NCBI GenBank assembly: GCA_965218045.1
Contig: CBDCJX010000007.1
Span: forward strand, 132,049-196,048
Length of the DNA stretch: 64,000 nt
Reading direction: 5' to 3'
DNA from: CAVRCA01 sp965218045
GTDB taxonomy: Bacteria; Pseudomonadota; Alphaproteobacteria; Acetobacterales; Acetobacteraceae
The first letter of the stretch is position 1; each line of letters begins with the position of its first letter. Below the pieces are notes generated by a model. The model made no database searches and was not told the DNA's origin. It saw only the letters and a list, made by a program, of their open reading frames with translations. The position numbers and the translations under genes are program-made. Below are positions 52,749 through 63,720 of the stretch, piece after piece.

Positions 52749-53705
52749 ATGCGTCACTTCCTGGAATTCGAGAAGCCCGTCGCCGAACTGGAGAGCAAGA
52801 TCGGCGAACTCCGCCGGATCTCCGAGCCGGACGGGCTGAATATCGGCGAGGAGGTCGCCAGGCTGACGGAAAAGGCCGATCGTCAGCTGCGGGCGATCTA
52901 CGCCAAGCTCACGCCGTGGCAGAAGACCCAGGTGGCGCGCCACCCGGAGCGGCCGCAAACGGCGGACTACATCGCCGCCCTGATCACCGACTTCACCCCG
53001 CTGGCCGGGGACCGCTCGTTCAGCGATGACGCCGCGATGCTGGGCGGGATGGGGCGGTTTCGTGGCCGCTCGGTGATGGTGATCGGCACCGAGAAGGGCG
53101 CCGACACGGAAAGCCGCATCAAGCACAATTTCGGCATGGCCCGGCCGGAGGGCTACCGCAAGGCGCGCCGGCTAATCGAGCTCGCCGGCCGGTTCGCGCT
53201 GCCGGTGCTGACCTTCGTCGACACCGCTGGCGCCTTTCCCGGGATCGAGGCCGAGGCACGGGGGCAGGCCGAGGCGATCGCCCGCTCGATCGAGGCCTGC
53301 CTGGAGGCGCCGGTGCCGCTCGTCGCCACCATTGTCGGCGAAGGCATGTCCGGCGGCGCCATGGCGATCGCCGCGGCAGACAAGGTGCTCATGCTGGAGC
53401 ACGCGATCTATTCGGTGATCTCGCCCGAGGGCTGTGCCTCGATCCTGTGGCGCGACGCCGCCCAGGCCGAGCTCGCGGCGCAGGCGCTACGGCTCACCGC
53501 CGACGACCTCGCGCACCTGCGCCTGATCGACGCGATCATCCCCGAGCCGCTGGGCGGGGCGCACCGGGACCACGCGACGACACTCGCCGTGGTCGGCCAG
53601 GCGATTAACGACGCGCTACAGCCGCTCCTCGCCCTGGACGCGCCGACCCTCAAGGCGCGGCGAGCCGAGAAATACCTCGCCATGGGACACGAGACGCTGA
53701 GCTGA
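52749..53705 (+). CDS. accA: Acetyl-CoA carboxylase carboxyltransferase subunit alpha
   Basis: A 318-residue alpha subunit (MRHFLEFEKPVAELESKIGE opening). The crotonase-fold core has NFGMARPEGYRKARRLIELA, LTFVDTAGAFPGIEAEARGQ and GEGMSGGAMAIAAADKVLML, the oxyanion-hole regions of the biotin carboxyltransferase. It makes malonyl-CoA with AccD (not in the window). The start is ATG 52749, immediately after the amidase stop. Confidence 0.96.
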   Translation: MRHFLEFEKPVAELESKIGELRRISEPDGLNIGEEVARLTEKADRQLRAIYAKLTPWQKTQVARHPERPQTADYIAALITDFTPLAGDRSFSDDAAMLGGMGRFRGRSVMVIGTEKGADTESRIKHNFGMARPEGYRKARRLIELAGRFALPVLTFVDTAGAFPGIEAEARGQAEAIARSIEACLEAPVPLVATIVGEGMSGGAMAIAAADKVLMLEHAIYSVISPEGCASILWRDAAQAELAAQALRLTADDLAHLRLIDAIIPEPLGGAHRDHATTLAVVGQAINDALQPLLALDAPTLKARRAEKYLAMGHETLS

Positions 53706-53715
53706 GGAAAGCGGG

Positions 53716-54255
53716 CTATTTCTGCGGGTAGGTGAAGGTGAACTGCTGGGTGAAGGGCTGCCACCAGCCGGGCACCCCGGTCTCCTTGTCGACGTGGTGG
53801 CGGAACCCGTTGGTCTCCGGCGAGGCGTAGGTGAACGTCACCTTGTATTTGCCGGGGCCGTCCATCGTCACGTTGTTGGCGTAGTGCGGCCCGTCCTTGG
53901 CGGTCATCGCCAGCAACGTGCCCGACTTACGCCAATCGGTGCCGAGCTTTTCGAGCGTGTAGTCGATTGTCAGGTAGGGAATCCATGCGCCATCGCCGAA
54001 GCCGTAGACGTTGTCCGCCGTGGCGTGGACATCGGTTTCCAAATGCACCGTGTCCGGCCCCATTGGCGGCGCGTCGGGCGGCATCGGTTCCATCTTGATC
54101 CCCACGAGATAGGCCGCGGCGATCTCCATGTCGTGCGCGTGCACCGGGCCGCCGATCGGATACTCGCGTGCCGCCGCCGTCTGCGCGGATGCGAAACCAA
54201 ACTGGGCAAGCGCCAGCCACGCCACGGCCGCCCCGAGCCGAACTGCGTGTCGCAT
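53716..54255 (-). CDS. Periplasmic iron-binding protein of the P19/Tp34/FtrA family
   Basis: A 179-residue exported protein with a signal peptide (MRHAVRLGAAVAWLALAQFG, cleavage near FASA-QT). The mature part has EIAAAYLVGIKMEPMPPDAP with the metal-binding Met/Glu region, HLETDVHATADNVYGFGDGA and FRHHVDKETGVPGWW. This fits P19/FtrA proteins that bind copper and iron for ferrous uptake. It is the third gene of a three-gene operon with the cupredoxin and the permease. Confidence 0.9.
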   Translation of the reverse strand: MRHAVRLGAAVAWLALAQFGFASAQTAAAREYPIGGPVHAHDMEIAAAYLVGIKMEPMPPDAPPMGPDTVHLETDVHATADNVYGFGDGAWIPYLTIDYTLEKLGTDWRKSGTLLAMTAKDGPHYANNVTMDGPGKYKVTFTYASPETNGFRHHVDKETGVPGWWQPFTQQFTFTYPQK

Positions 54256-54269
54256 AAGCCGTGTGTCTC

Positions 54270-55106
54270 CTAGTGCTGGATGGCCGCTTGCCGCCGGCTC
54301 GCCGCAGGCTGGCGGATGAGCTGGCCGGCGCCGAGAATGAACGCCAAAGTGAGAAGATATACCGCGAGCTGCACGCCCATCGGGCGGTCGGCATAACCGA
54401 CCAAGGCGTGCATGGCCCGACCGACGAGGCTGCGTTGGTCGAGCAGCCAGGATGTGTCCCAGAGCTGATACCCCCAGGCCGGGATCAGATCGGCTCCCGC
54501 CAGGATCGCGGCGGCCTGCCCGGCCATCCCGGCGGCGAGCAAGGCGATCAGCCAGCTCGTCACGGCGAACAGCCGTTTGAGCGGAATCGCGACCAGGCCG
54601 CGATAGAGCAGCCAGGACAGCACCGCACCGCCCAGCGTGCCGAGCACGCCGCCGGCGAGCAGCCCGGCGGCCCCGACCTGCGCCGAGGCGACGATCCCAT
54701 AAAGAAACAGCACGATCTCAGAGCCCTCGCGCAGGACCGCGACCGCGACGACAACGGCCATGGCAACCAGCGAGCGCTCGCCCGCCGACACTGCGCGGCC
54801 CACCTCCCAGACCTGCCCGGCGATCTCCCTGCCGTGGCTGGCCATCCAGAGATTGTGCCAGGCGAGCATCAGCGCCGCGACGATCAGCACGCAGGCGTTG
54901 AACACCTCCTGCCCGTTGCCGAGCAGCGCATTCGAGATAGCGCCGGCGAAGACCGCCAGCAGCGCCGCCCCCAGCACGCCCGCGCCGAGGCCGCCGGCGA
55001 TCCACCATCCGCGCTGTCGCACGCCGCGTGTCGCCGCCAGCACGATCCCGACGACCAGCCCGGCCTCGATCACTTCTCGAAACACGATCAGGAAGCTGGC
55101 GAGCAT
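54270..55106 (-). CDS. FTR1-family iron permease (FtrC/EfeU-like)
   Basis: A 278-residue polytopic membrane protein with seven predicted helices. Both REXXE iron motifs are present: FREVIEAGLVVGIVLA near the N-terminus and VLREGSEIVLFLYGI in the middle. It imports iron across the inner membrane, coupled to oxidation of Fe(II) in this class. It starts 4 bp after the stop of the cupredoxin gene. Confidence 0.93.
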   Translation of the reverse strand: MLASFLIVFREVIEAGLVVGIVLAATRGVRQRGWWIAGGLGAGVLGAALLAVFAGAISNALLGNGQEVFNACVLIVAALMLAWHNLWMASHGREIAGQVWEVGRAVSAGERSLVAMAVVVAVAVLREGSEIVLFLYGIVASAQVGAAGLLAGGVLGTLGGAVLSWLLYRGLVAIPLKRLFAVTSWLIALLAAGMAGQAAAILAGADLIPAWGYQLWDTSWLLDQRSLVGRAMHALVGYADRPMGVQLAVYLLTLAFILGAGQLIRQPAASRRQAAIQH

Positions 55107-55109
55107 CGT

Positions 55110-55484
55110 CTAACCCTTGTTCCCGGCGACCGCCGTCGCGGTGCCTTTGGCAGTATCGGGGTGATAATCATCGAAGAACTTGTAGGTTCCGGGACGCAGC
55201 GGACCGGCGCGCACAGTGACCTTCGCCCCCGGCGCGAGAATCTTCTCGACCCGCATGTCCGAGCTCTCGAACTCCGCCGCCGTGTCATCCTGATTGATCA
55301 CGACAATCTCGAACCGCTCGCCGGCCGGAACCTCCACGCGATCCGGCGCGAAGCGATGGTCCTTGAGGGTAAGCGTGACCGGCGGGTCCGCGGCTGCGGC
55401 CACGCGCCCCGCGCCGATCAGCATCGCCATACACGCGGCGGCCGGCAACGCATATTGGCCGGGGAGACGTCTTTGCCGTGTCAT
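55110..55484 (-). CDS. Cupredoxin-domain protein (FtrB/EfeO N-domain-like)
   Basis: A 124-residue exported protein with a signal peptide (YALPAAACMAMLIGAGRVAA). The cupredoxin core is VTLTLKDHRFAPDRVEVPAG, FEIVVINQDDTAAEFESSDM and GTYKFFDDYHPDTAKG. It is the periplasmic ferroxidase-like component of FtrABC-type iron uptake. It starts the operon cupredoxin-permease-P19. A polyferredoxin FtrD gene, present in Bordetella, is not seen. Confidence 0.87.
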   Translation of the reverse strand: MTRQRRLPGQYALPAAACMAMLIGAGRVAAAADPPVTLTLKDHRFAPDRVEVPAGERFEIVVINQDDTAAEFESSDMRVEKILAPGAKVTVRAGPLRPGTYKFFDDYHPDTAKGTATAVAGNKG

Positions 55485-55556
55485 GAGTGGTTGTTACCGC
55501 GAGTGGTTCGCATTAGCAAGGCGACGGGACCTCAACCGGCGGACAGATCTGAGACA

Positions 55557-56075
55557 ATGGACGGCCACTCGCTTTCCTACCTGCGCATCCCGTTCGACAC
55601 GCTGATCGCGCTGGACAGCCGCGAGCTGCACTTCCAGATGCAGCCGTTCCACCATCTGATCCGCATGGTCCACATCATCTCGATGGCGGCCTTCTTCGGC
55701 GGCATCGGGTTGCTCGATTTCCGGCTGCTCGGCTGGCGCGCCGCGGTGCCCCTGCGCCCCTTCGCCGGACACGTCCTGCCCTGGCTCTACGTGACCTTCG
55801 GTGTCGCCATGGCGACCGGCGTGGCGTTGTTTCTCTACGATCCCGTGCATGTCGGCAGCCACGCCTATTTCACGCCCAAGCTTGCGCTGATCGGGCTAGG
55901 CTTGGTCAATGCCGCACTATTCCATCGCACCAGCTACCTGCGAGCGCTGGCTAGCGAGAGCACCATGCCGGTGAGCGCCAAGCTGGCCGGCGGCGTGTCG
56001 CTGGTGATCTGGACGGCGGTGCTGGTCTGCGCCTGCCTCAACACCGAGGCGGCGCCGAAAGTGCCGCTTCGGTGA
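55557..56075 (+). CDS. Four-helix membrane protein of unknown function
   Basis: A 172-residue protein with about four hydrophobic segments (RMVHIISMAAFFGGIGLLDF, LPWLYVTFGVAMATGVALFL, LALIGLGLVNAALFHR, LVIWTAVLVCACLN). Conserved-looking His (FHHLIRMVHII) and Arg residues at the membrane face recall heme-binding CopD/YedZ-like families, but this is inference. ATG 55557 is the start. It is convergent with secA, with stops 14 bp apart, and divergent from the iron operon. Confidence 0.65.
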   Translation: MDGHSLSYLRIPFDTLIALDSRELHFQMQPFHHLIRMVHIISMAAFFGGIGLLDFRLLGWRAAVPLRPFAGHVLPWLYVTFGVAMATGVALFLYDPVHVGSHAYFTPKLALIGLGLVNAALFHRTSYLRALASESTMPVSAKLAGGVSLVIWTAVLVCACLNTEAAPKVPLR

Positions 56076-56089
56076 CGCCGCGTGCCTGG

Positions 56090-58837
<2,748 letters not shown>

Positions 58838-59027
58838 GCAGACCTTCTGGAACAGCCGACGTGGTCGAGTATACGCACGTCGAGCGGAGGCTCAGAGACG
58901 GCTCAGATAGGACCGGGGTGGTTTCCGGTCAATTACGACGGCATGAAGGAACCAGTGGTCCGCTGTCGTGTCCTTGTGGCACCGAGATGCTTCGGCCATC
59001 ATCCAACTGCGTCGAATAGGGGTTGCA

Positions 59028-60029
59028 ATGTCGTCTTTTCCGGGTCCTGGCGGCCGCTTTGTTATTTGCCTGGCGGGCGCGGCACTCGCCTGCGGCCCGG
59101 CGCTCGCGCAGCCGGCGAAGCCGTCCACGCCAGCGCCTGCCGCGAAACCGGGGATGTCGGCGCCGGCCCCCGCTGCGCCGGCTCCCGCTGCGCCGACCGC
59201 CGGTGCGCCGACCGCCGGTGCGCCGGCTGACACCGTTGTCGCCAAGGTGAACGGGCAGCCGATCCACCTAGGCGATCTCAACCAGGCGGCCCAGTCGCTG
59301 CCGCCGGAGTTGCGCAAGATCCCGCCGCAGACCCTGTATCCGATGCTGCTGGACCAGCAGATCGATCGCAAGGCGCTGGTCGCCGAGGCACGCAAGATCG
59401 GGCTCGAGAAGGATCCGGCCGTCAAACGGCAGATGGAGCTCGCGGAGGACGCGGCGCTGCAGAACGCCCTGCTGTCGCGGGAGGTCGGGCCGAGCATCAC
59501 CGATGAGGCGGTGCGCGCGCGCTACGACAAGGAGATCGCCGGCCAGCCGGGTGCGGAGGAGGTGCACGCGCGGCACATCCTGGTGCCGAGCGAGGAGGAG
59601 GCCAAGAAGATCATCGCCGAGCTCAAGAAGGGCGGCGACTTCGCGGCACTCGCCAAGCAGTATAGCAAGGACCCGGGTGCGGCGCAGGGTGGCGATCTCG
59701 GCTGGTTCAAGAAGGACGAGATGGTGCCGGCGTTCGCCGCGGCGGCCTTCTCGTTGCAGCCCGGCCAGGTCTCCGACACGCCGATCAAGACCGAATTCGG
59801 CTGGCACGTCATCCAGGTGGAGGGAAAGCGACGCGCCGAGCCGCCAAGCTTCGACCAGGCGCGCGCCGGATTGCGCCAGAAGATGATCCAGGAGGGCGTG
59901 CAGAAGGCGGTGCAGCAAGCCCGCAAGGATGTGACGGTCGAGAAGTTCAACATGGACGGCTCGCCAGGGGCGGCGACGGACGCGGCCCAGCCGCCGCCCG
60001 CCGCGCCCAAGCCCAAGCCCAAGCCGTAG
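59028..60029 (+). CDS. Parvulin-type peptidyl-prolyl cis-trans isomerase (PpiC/SurA-like)
   Basis: A 333-residue exported protein. After a signal peptide (FVICLAGAALACGPALAQ) and an Ala/Pro-rich linker to about residue 65 comes a SurA_N-like region (VVAKVNGQPIHLGDLNQAAQ), then a rotamase domain at about 180-270 (VHARHILVPSEEEAKKIIAE, GGDLGWFKKDEMVPAFAAAA, GWHVIQVEGKR). It ends in a Pro/Lys tail. It folds outer-membrane proteins in the periplasm. ATG 59028 is chosen over an upstream in-frame start because the signal peptide begins there. The neighbourhood with secA and argJ is typical of the group. Confidence 0.9.
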   Translation: MSSFPGPGGRFVICLAGAALACGPALAQPAKPSTPAPAAKPGMSAPAPAAPAPAAPTAGAPTAGAPADTVVAKVNGQPIHLGDLNQAAQSLPPELRKIPPQTLYPMLLDQQIDRKALVAEARKIGLEKDPAVKRQMELAEDAALQNALLSREVGPSITDEAVRARYDKEIAGQPGAEEVHARHILVPSEEEAKKIIAELKKGGDFAALAKQYSKDPGAAQGGDLGWFKKDEMVPAFAAAAFSLQPGQVSDTPIKTEFGWHVIQVEGKRRAEPPSFDQARAGLRQKMIQEGVQKAVQQARKDVTVEKFNMDGSPGAATDAAQPPPAAPKPKPKP

Positions 60030-60046
60030 CCCGAGGGAGCCGCCCG

Positions 60047-61291
60047 ATGGACATGCAGGTTTCGCCGCTCGCCGTGGCGATGACGGAGCTCCCGCCGCTG
60101 GCCGGGGTGCGTCTCGGGGCGGCGGCGGCCGGCATCCGCTACCAGGGACGGACCGACGTCGTGCTGGCGGAGTTCGCCCCCGGCACCACGGTCGGCGGCG
60201 TGTTCACCCGCAACCGCTGCCCCGGCGCGCCGGTCGACTGGTGCCGCGCGGCGCTGCGCGGCGGCAAGGCGCGCGCGCTGGTGGTGAACGCGGGCAACGC
60301 CAACGTTTTCACCGGCCGCGCCGGTCACGACGCTTGCGCGGCAACGGCGGCGGCGGCGGCCAAGCTGATCGGCTGCAAGCCGCGTGAGGTGTTCATCGCC
60401 TCCACCGGGGTGATCGGCGAGGTGCTGCCGCACGAGCGCCTGATCGCTTCGCTCGCCGCGCTGCACGATGGCCTGGCCGAGGACGGCTGGGAACTTGCTG
60501 CTCGCGGCATCATGACCACCGATACCTTCCCGAAGACGGCAGCGCGGACGGCGCGGATCGGCGACGACGAGGTGCGTATTGTCGGGTTTGCCAAGGGGAG
60601 CGGCATGATCGCGCCCGACATGGCGACCATGCTGTCCTTCGTGTTCACCGACGCCAAGCTTCCCGCCGACCTGCTCGACACCATGCTGCGACGCGGCGTG
60701 GAGCGCAGCTTCAATTGCACCACGGTCGATTCCGACACCTCGACCTCGGACACGGTCCTGCTGTTCGCCACCGGACAGGCCAAGCACGCCCGAGTGCCGG
60801 GGCGCGACGGCGACAATGCGGCAGGCCGCAAGCTGCGCGATTTCGCCGCCAGGCTGGATGAGGTGCTGCTCGATCTTGCGTTGCAGGTGGTGCGCGACGG
60901 GGAGGGGGCGCAGAAGCTGGTGCGCATCGACGTGAGCGGCGCGGTTTCCGCCAAGTCGGCCAAGCGCGTGGCTTTGGCGGTGGCGAACTCGCCGCTGGTC
61001 AAGACGGCGATCGCCGGCGAGGACGCCAATTGGGGGCGCATCGTTATGGCGGTCGGCAAGGCCGGCGAGCCCGCCGACCGGGATCGCCTCTCGGTCGGTG
61101 TCGGCGGGGTCTGGATGGCGCGCGACGGCGCCGTGGTGGCCGATTACGACGAGACCCCCGTCGTCGCCCATATGAGGGGCCGCGAGGTCGAGATCGCCGT
61201 TGACCTCGGTCTCGGGCGGGGCAAGGCGACCGCCTGGACCTGCGATCTGACGCACGGCTACATCGACATCAACGGCAGCTACCGGAGCTAA
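60047..61291 (+). CDS. argJ: Glutamate N-acetyltransferase / amino-acid N-acetyltransferase (bifunctional ArgJ)
   Basis: A 414-residue ArgJ that moves the acetyl group from N-acetylornithine to glutamate in the cyclic arginine pathway. The self-cleavage site is in IAPDMATMLSFVFTD, with Thr194 as nucleophile of the beta chain. It also has NAGNANVFTGRAG, the ARGIMTTDTFPKTA region, and the C-terminal TCDLTHGYIDINGSYRS. It pairs functionally with argD and argF at 10-12 kb, which do the later steps. Confidence 0.96.
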   Translation: MDMQVSPLAVAMTELPPLAGVRLGAAAAGIRYQGRTDVVLAEFAPGTTVGGVFTRNRCPGAPVDWCRAALRGGKARALVVNAGNANVFTGRAGHDACAATAAAAAKLIGCKPREVFIASTGVIGEVLPHERLIASLAALHDGLAEDGWELAARGIMTTDTFPKTAARTARIGDDEVRIVGFAKGSGMIAPDMATMLSFVFTDAKLPADLLDTMLRRGVERSFNCTTVDSDTSTSDTVLLFATGQAKHARVPGRDGDNAAGRKLRDFAARLDEVLLDLALQVVRDGEGAQKLVRIDVSGAVSAKSAKRVALAVANSPLVKTAIAGEDANWGRIVMAVGKAGEPADRDRLSVGVGGVWMARDGAVVADYDETPVVAHMRGREVEIAVDLGLGRGKATAWTCDLTHGYIDINGSYRS

Positions 61292-61383
61292 CCGCCCGCG
61301 CTCACCACGAGCGGTTCACCGGCACGTTAGGGCCTCGTTCACGTTTGTCTCGTTAAATGATCCAGAGGTAGTTTTTCTGATCT

Positions 61384-62625
61384 TTGGTCTCATTTCGGTA
61401 TGACCGTGGGCGGGTGTATCATGTTGGCAGTGAAACTGGCGTCCCGGAGCCATCGGCGGCGTCATTCGGCGAGCATGGCTGCGTGGTGCCGTTCGAAAGC
61501 CCGGCATTGTTCGCGGCTCGGGTCCGCGCCGATCAGCGCGACGGCATGGTCGTGCTGATGCGCAACTTCGCCGCAAACGGGTCGGTCTACGTGTTGCCGT
61601 GGCGGAATGTGCCGGACTGCGTTCCGGTCACGTCGTTCGATCGGGCGCTGCATGGCGCGATCAGCGAGACGACGGCGACCACCCCGCTGGCGGTTCGCGC
61701 AGCGGTGCGGCAGGTCGTGGCGGCACGGGAACGGCCTGGCGCACAGCCGGGTGCCGGGTTGCCGGGCGAGGCGCGGCTGTTGACCGAAATCCATCTCACG
61801 CTGCTGGCTGAGATCCTGCAGGAGCGACGCCGCCCCGCCGCGCCCGACGGCACGGGGCCGGACGGTGCCGGCGCGCCGAACGGAACCGGGGCCGAGCGAC
61901 TGGCGCGGCTGCTGCGGGACACCGCTGCGCGGACCGGACGCAAAGCCAGCGAATTGTTCAGCACCACCGAGTGCCTGGCGAGGGACCTGCTGCCGGTCGG
62001 GACGCCAACCGCTCCCGGACCGCTGCGCCGGCTGCAATGGGAACTGACCACATTCGTCAGAGACCTGCAGCGACGCGCCGAGGCGGCACCGGTCGAGGCG
62101 CGGGGCTACCACCAGAGGATGGCGCGCGCCGCCGTCGAGACGCTGGGCTGCTCGACCGCATGGCTGCGCAAGTTGGATGGCGCGATCACGCGCATGCTGA
62201 CCACAGTAACCGACGCCGGGGCCGACCAGCGGCGGCACCTCCGGGAGGGGGTCGACCGGCTGGCCTGGCTGCAGGATGGGTGGGAGGCGGTGCTGGACCG
62301 GTACGCCAAATACGTGGAGCGGCAGGAGGGGGGCGTCCGCGAATCCGAGTTGGCGCTGATCGCGGCGCTGGTGCCACTCCTGCCGGAGGACGCGTTGGCC
62401 CGCCCCCGTAACCGCCTTGCGTGCGGGCGGGAAGCTGCGCCACCCTGGCCGCGTTGGTGGCCGGTAGCCGCAGCCCGTCATTCTCGGCCAGGCGTGCCAG
62501 CAGCACCGGGATCGCGGTCAGCTCGTTGGATTTGTCGGCCACGGCTTCTTGGCCGAGCACGAGGCGGCTGGTGGTGGCAAAGGCCGAGACCAGATGGATC
62601 GGATTCCTCGCCGATGTCCGCATGA
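61384..62625 (+). CDS. Hypothetical protein, C-terminus probably altered by an ISAs1 fragment
   Basis: The open frame is 413 residues, from TTG 61384 or GTG 61414. The N-terminal part (GEHGCVVPFESPALFAARVR, GSVYVLPWRNVPDCVPVTSF) and the middle helical part (LPGEARLLTEIHLTLLAEIL, RRHLREGVDRLAWLQDGWEA) look genuine. From about residue 345 the sequence becomes Arg/Trp/Pro-rich nonsense (PPWPRWWPVAAARHSRPG) because it reads antisense through an ISAs1-type transposase remnant at 62465-62623. The true protein probably ended earlier or is truncated. No known family recognised. Confidence 0.5.
   Translation: MVSFRYDRGRVYHVGSETGVPEPSAASFGEHGCVVPFESPALFAARVRADQRDGMVVLMRNFAANGSVYVLPWRNVPDCVPVTSFDRALHGAISETTATTPLAVRAAVRQVVAARERPGAQPGAGLPGEARLLTEIHLTLLAEILQERRRPAAPDGTGPDGAGAPNGTGAERLARLLRDTAARTGRKASELFSTTECLARDLLPVGTPTAPGPLRRLQWELTTFVRDLQRRAEAAPVEARGYHQRMARAAVETLGCSTAWLRKLDGAITRMLTTVTDAGADQRRHLREGVDRLAWLQDGWEAVLDRYAKYVERQEGGVRESELALIAALVPLLPEDALARPRNRLACGREAAPPWPRWWPVAAARHSRPGVPAAPGSRSARWICRPRLLGRARGGWWWQRPRPDGSDSSPMSA
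62465..62623 (-). mobile_element. ISAs1-family transposase fragment
   Basis: The minus strand encodes 53 residues including NPIHLVSAFATTSRLVLGQE and VADKSNELTAIPVLLARLAE, which is the conserved middle of ISAs1-type (H-repeat) transposases just after the first catalytic Asp. Nothing of the N- or C-terminal parts is recognisable nearby. A small relic of an insertion between the hypothetical gene and the GNAT-NUDIX gene. Confidence 0.75.
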
Positions 62626-62813
62626 CCCAGCCTCTCGCCAAGTCTCTCGCCAATGTTGCTGCCGCACAGCCTGTCGAAGGCGGCCGGCGTCGGAAGGCTG
62701 CGACGCGACGGAAGAAGGTGGCCGCGCTCGGTTTCGCTCCGCTGCGCACCGAGCGCCTGACCTTGCGGCCGATCGAGCCGTCGGATGCCAGCGCCTTGCA
62801 CCGGCTCTGGTGA
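62622..62813 (+). pseudogene. N-terminal piece of the GNAT-NUDIX gene, frameshifted
   Basis: A 63-residue frame ending FAPLRTERLTLRPIEPSDAS-ALHRLW-stop, the typical start of a RimJ/RimL-type GNAT domain. The continuation VNDWEVTR is found in a second frame (62810-62833) and the rest in a third. Two short tandem duplications explain it: CT at GGCTCTGG (about 62804) and AC at GCGCACACGC (about 62830), each adding 2 bp. Together with the next entry it was once one gene. Confidence 0.7.
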
Positions 62814-62817
62814 ATGA

Positions 62818-63720
62818 TTGGGAAGTCACGCGCACACGCTCGCATCGGTGCCGTTTCCCTATCCGCGCGAGCTTGCCGACGAGTGGATCGCCTCGACCCG
62901 GGAGGAGTTGTCGCGCGGCGACGCCTATCACCTTGCGGTGACCGGGCGCGAGGGCAAGGAGGAGGTGCTGGTCGGCGTGGTCGGGCTACGCCTGGTCGCC
63001 GCCACGCGGGTCGGCACGCTCGGCTACTGGGTCGGGCGACGCTTCTGGGGGCACGGCGTCGCGACCGAGGCGGCCGGCCGGCTGGCGCGCTGGGGTTTGG
63101 CCAATCTCGATCTCGACCGGCTGCAAGCCGTGGTGGCGACGGACAATCCCGCGTCCGGCGCGGTGCTCCGCCGGATCGGCTTTCGCCACACGGACGAGCG
63201 GGTGGAGAACGCTCCGGCGCGTGGTGGCCAGCGTTCCGTCACCATCTTCGAGGCCACGCGGGACGACCTGTTCGGCGCGCCCGAGGCGGCCAGCGAGCCC
63301 GCAGCGACCCCGGCGAGCGCCGCGCCGCTGATCCTCGTCGCCGCCTGCGCCCTGATCGACAGCGACGGTCGCGTTCTGCTGACGCGCCGGCCCGAGGGCA
63401 AGCCGATGGCCGGGCTATGGGAGTTTCCCGGTGGCAAGCTGGCGCCCGGCGAGACGCCCGAGGCGGCGCTGATCCGCGAGCTCAGGGAGGAACTGGGCAT
63501 CGATGTCGCCAGCGCCTGCCTCGCCCCGTTCGCCTTCGCCTCGCACGCCTATGAGCGTTTCCATCTGCTGATGCCGCTGTATTTGTGCCGGCGCTGGCGC
63601 GGCCGGCCGGTGGCGCGCGAAGGCCAGACCCTTGTTTGGGTTCGGCCCGAGCGGCTCGCCGACTATCCGATGCCTCCGGCAGATCGCCCGATCGTTCCCC
63701 TGCTGCGGGATTTCCTGTGA
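62818..63720 (+). CDS. GNAT acetyltransferase / NUDIX hydrolase fusion, N-terminus disrupted
   Basis: A 300-residue frame. Residues up to about 145 complete a GNAT domain (VGVVGLRLVAATRVGTLGYW, GHGVATEAAGRLARWGLANL, NPASGAVLRRIGF). From about 170 there is a NUDIX domain like MutT (VLLTRRPEGKPMAGLWEFPG, GKLAPGETPEAALIRELREE, LG). Such fusions are frequent in acetic-acid-bacteria relatives; the MutT half would remove oxidised dGTP. The start here is only a weak TTG, because the real start lies before the two frameshifts at 62804-62833. The NUDIX half is complete. Confidence 0.8.
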   Translation: MGSHAHTLASVPFPYPRELADEWIASTREELSRGDAYHLAVTGREGKEEVLVGVVGLRLVAATRVGTLGYWVGRRFWGHGVATEAAGRLARWGLANLDLDRLQAVVATDNPASGAVLRRIGFRHTDERVENAPARGGQRSVTIFEATRDDLFGAPEAASEPAATPASAAPLILVAACALIDSDGRVLLTRRPEGKPMAGLWEFPGGKLAPGETPEAALIRELREELGIDVASACLAPFAFASHAYERFHLLMPLYLCRRWRGRPVAREGQTLVWVRPERLADYPMPPADRPIVPLLRDFL

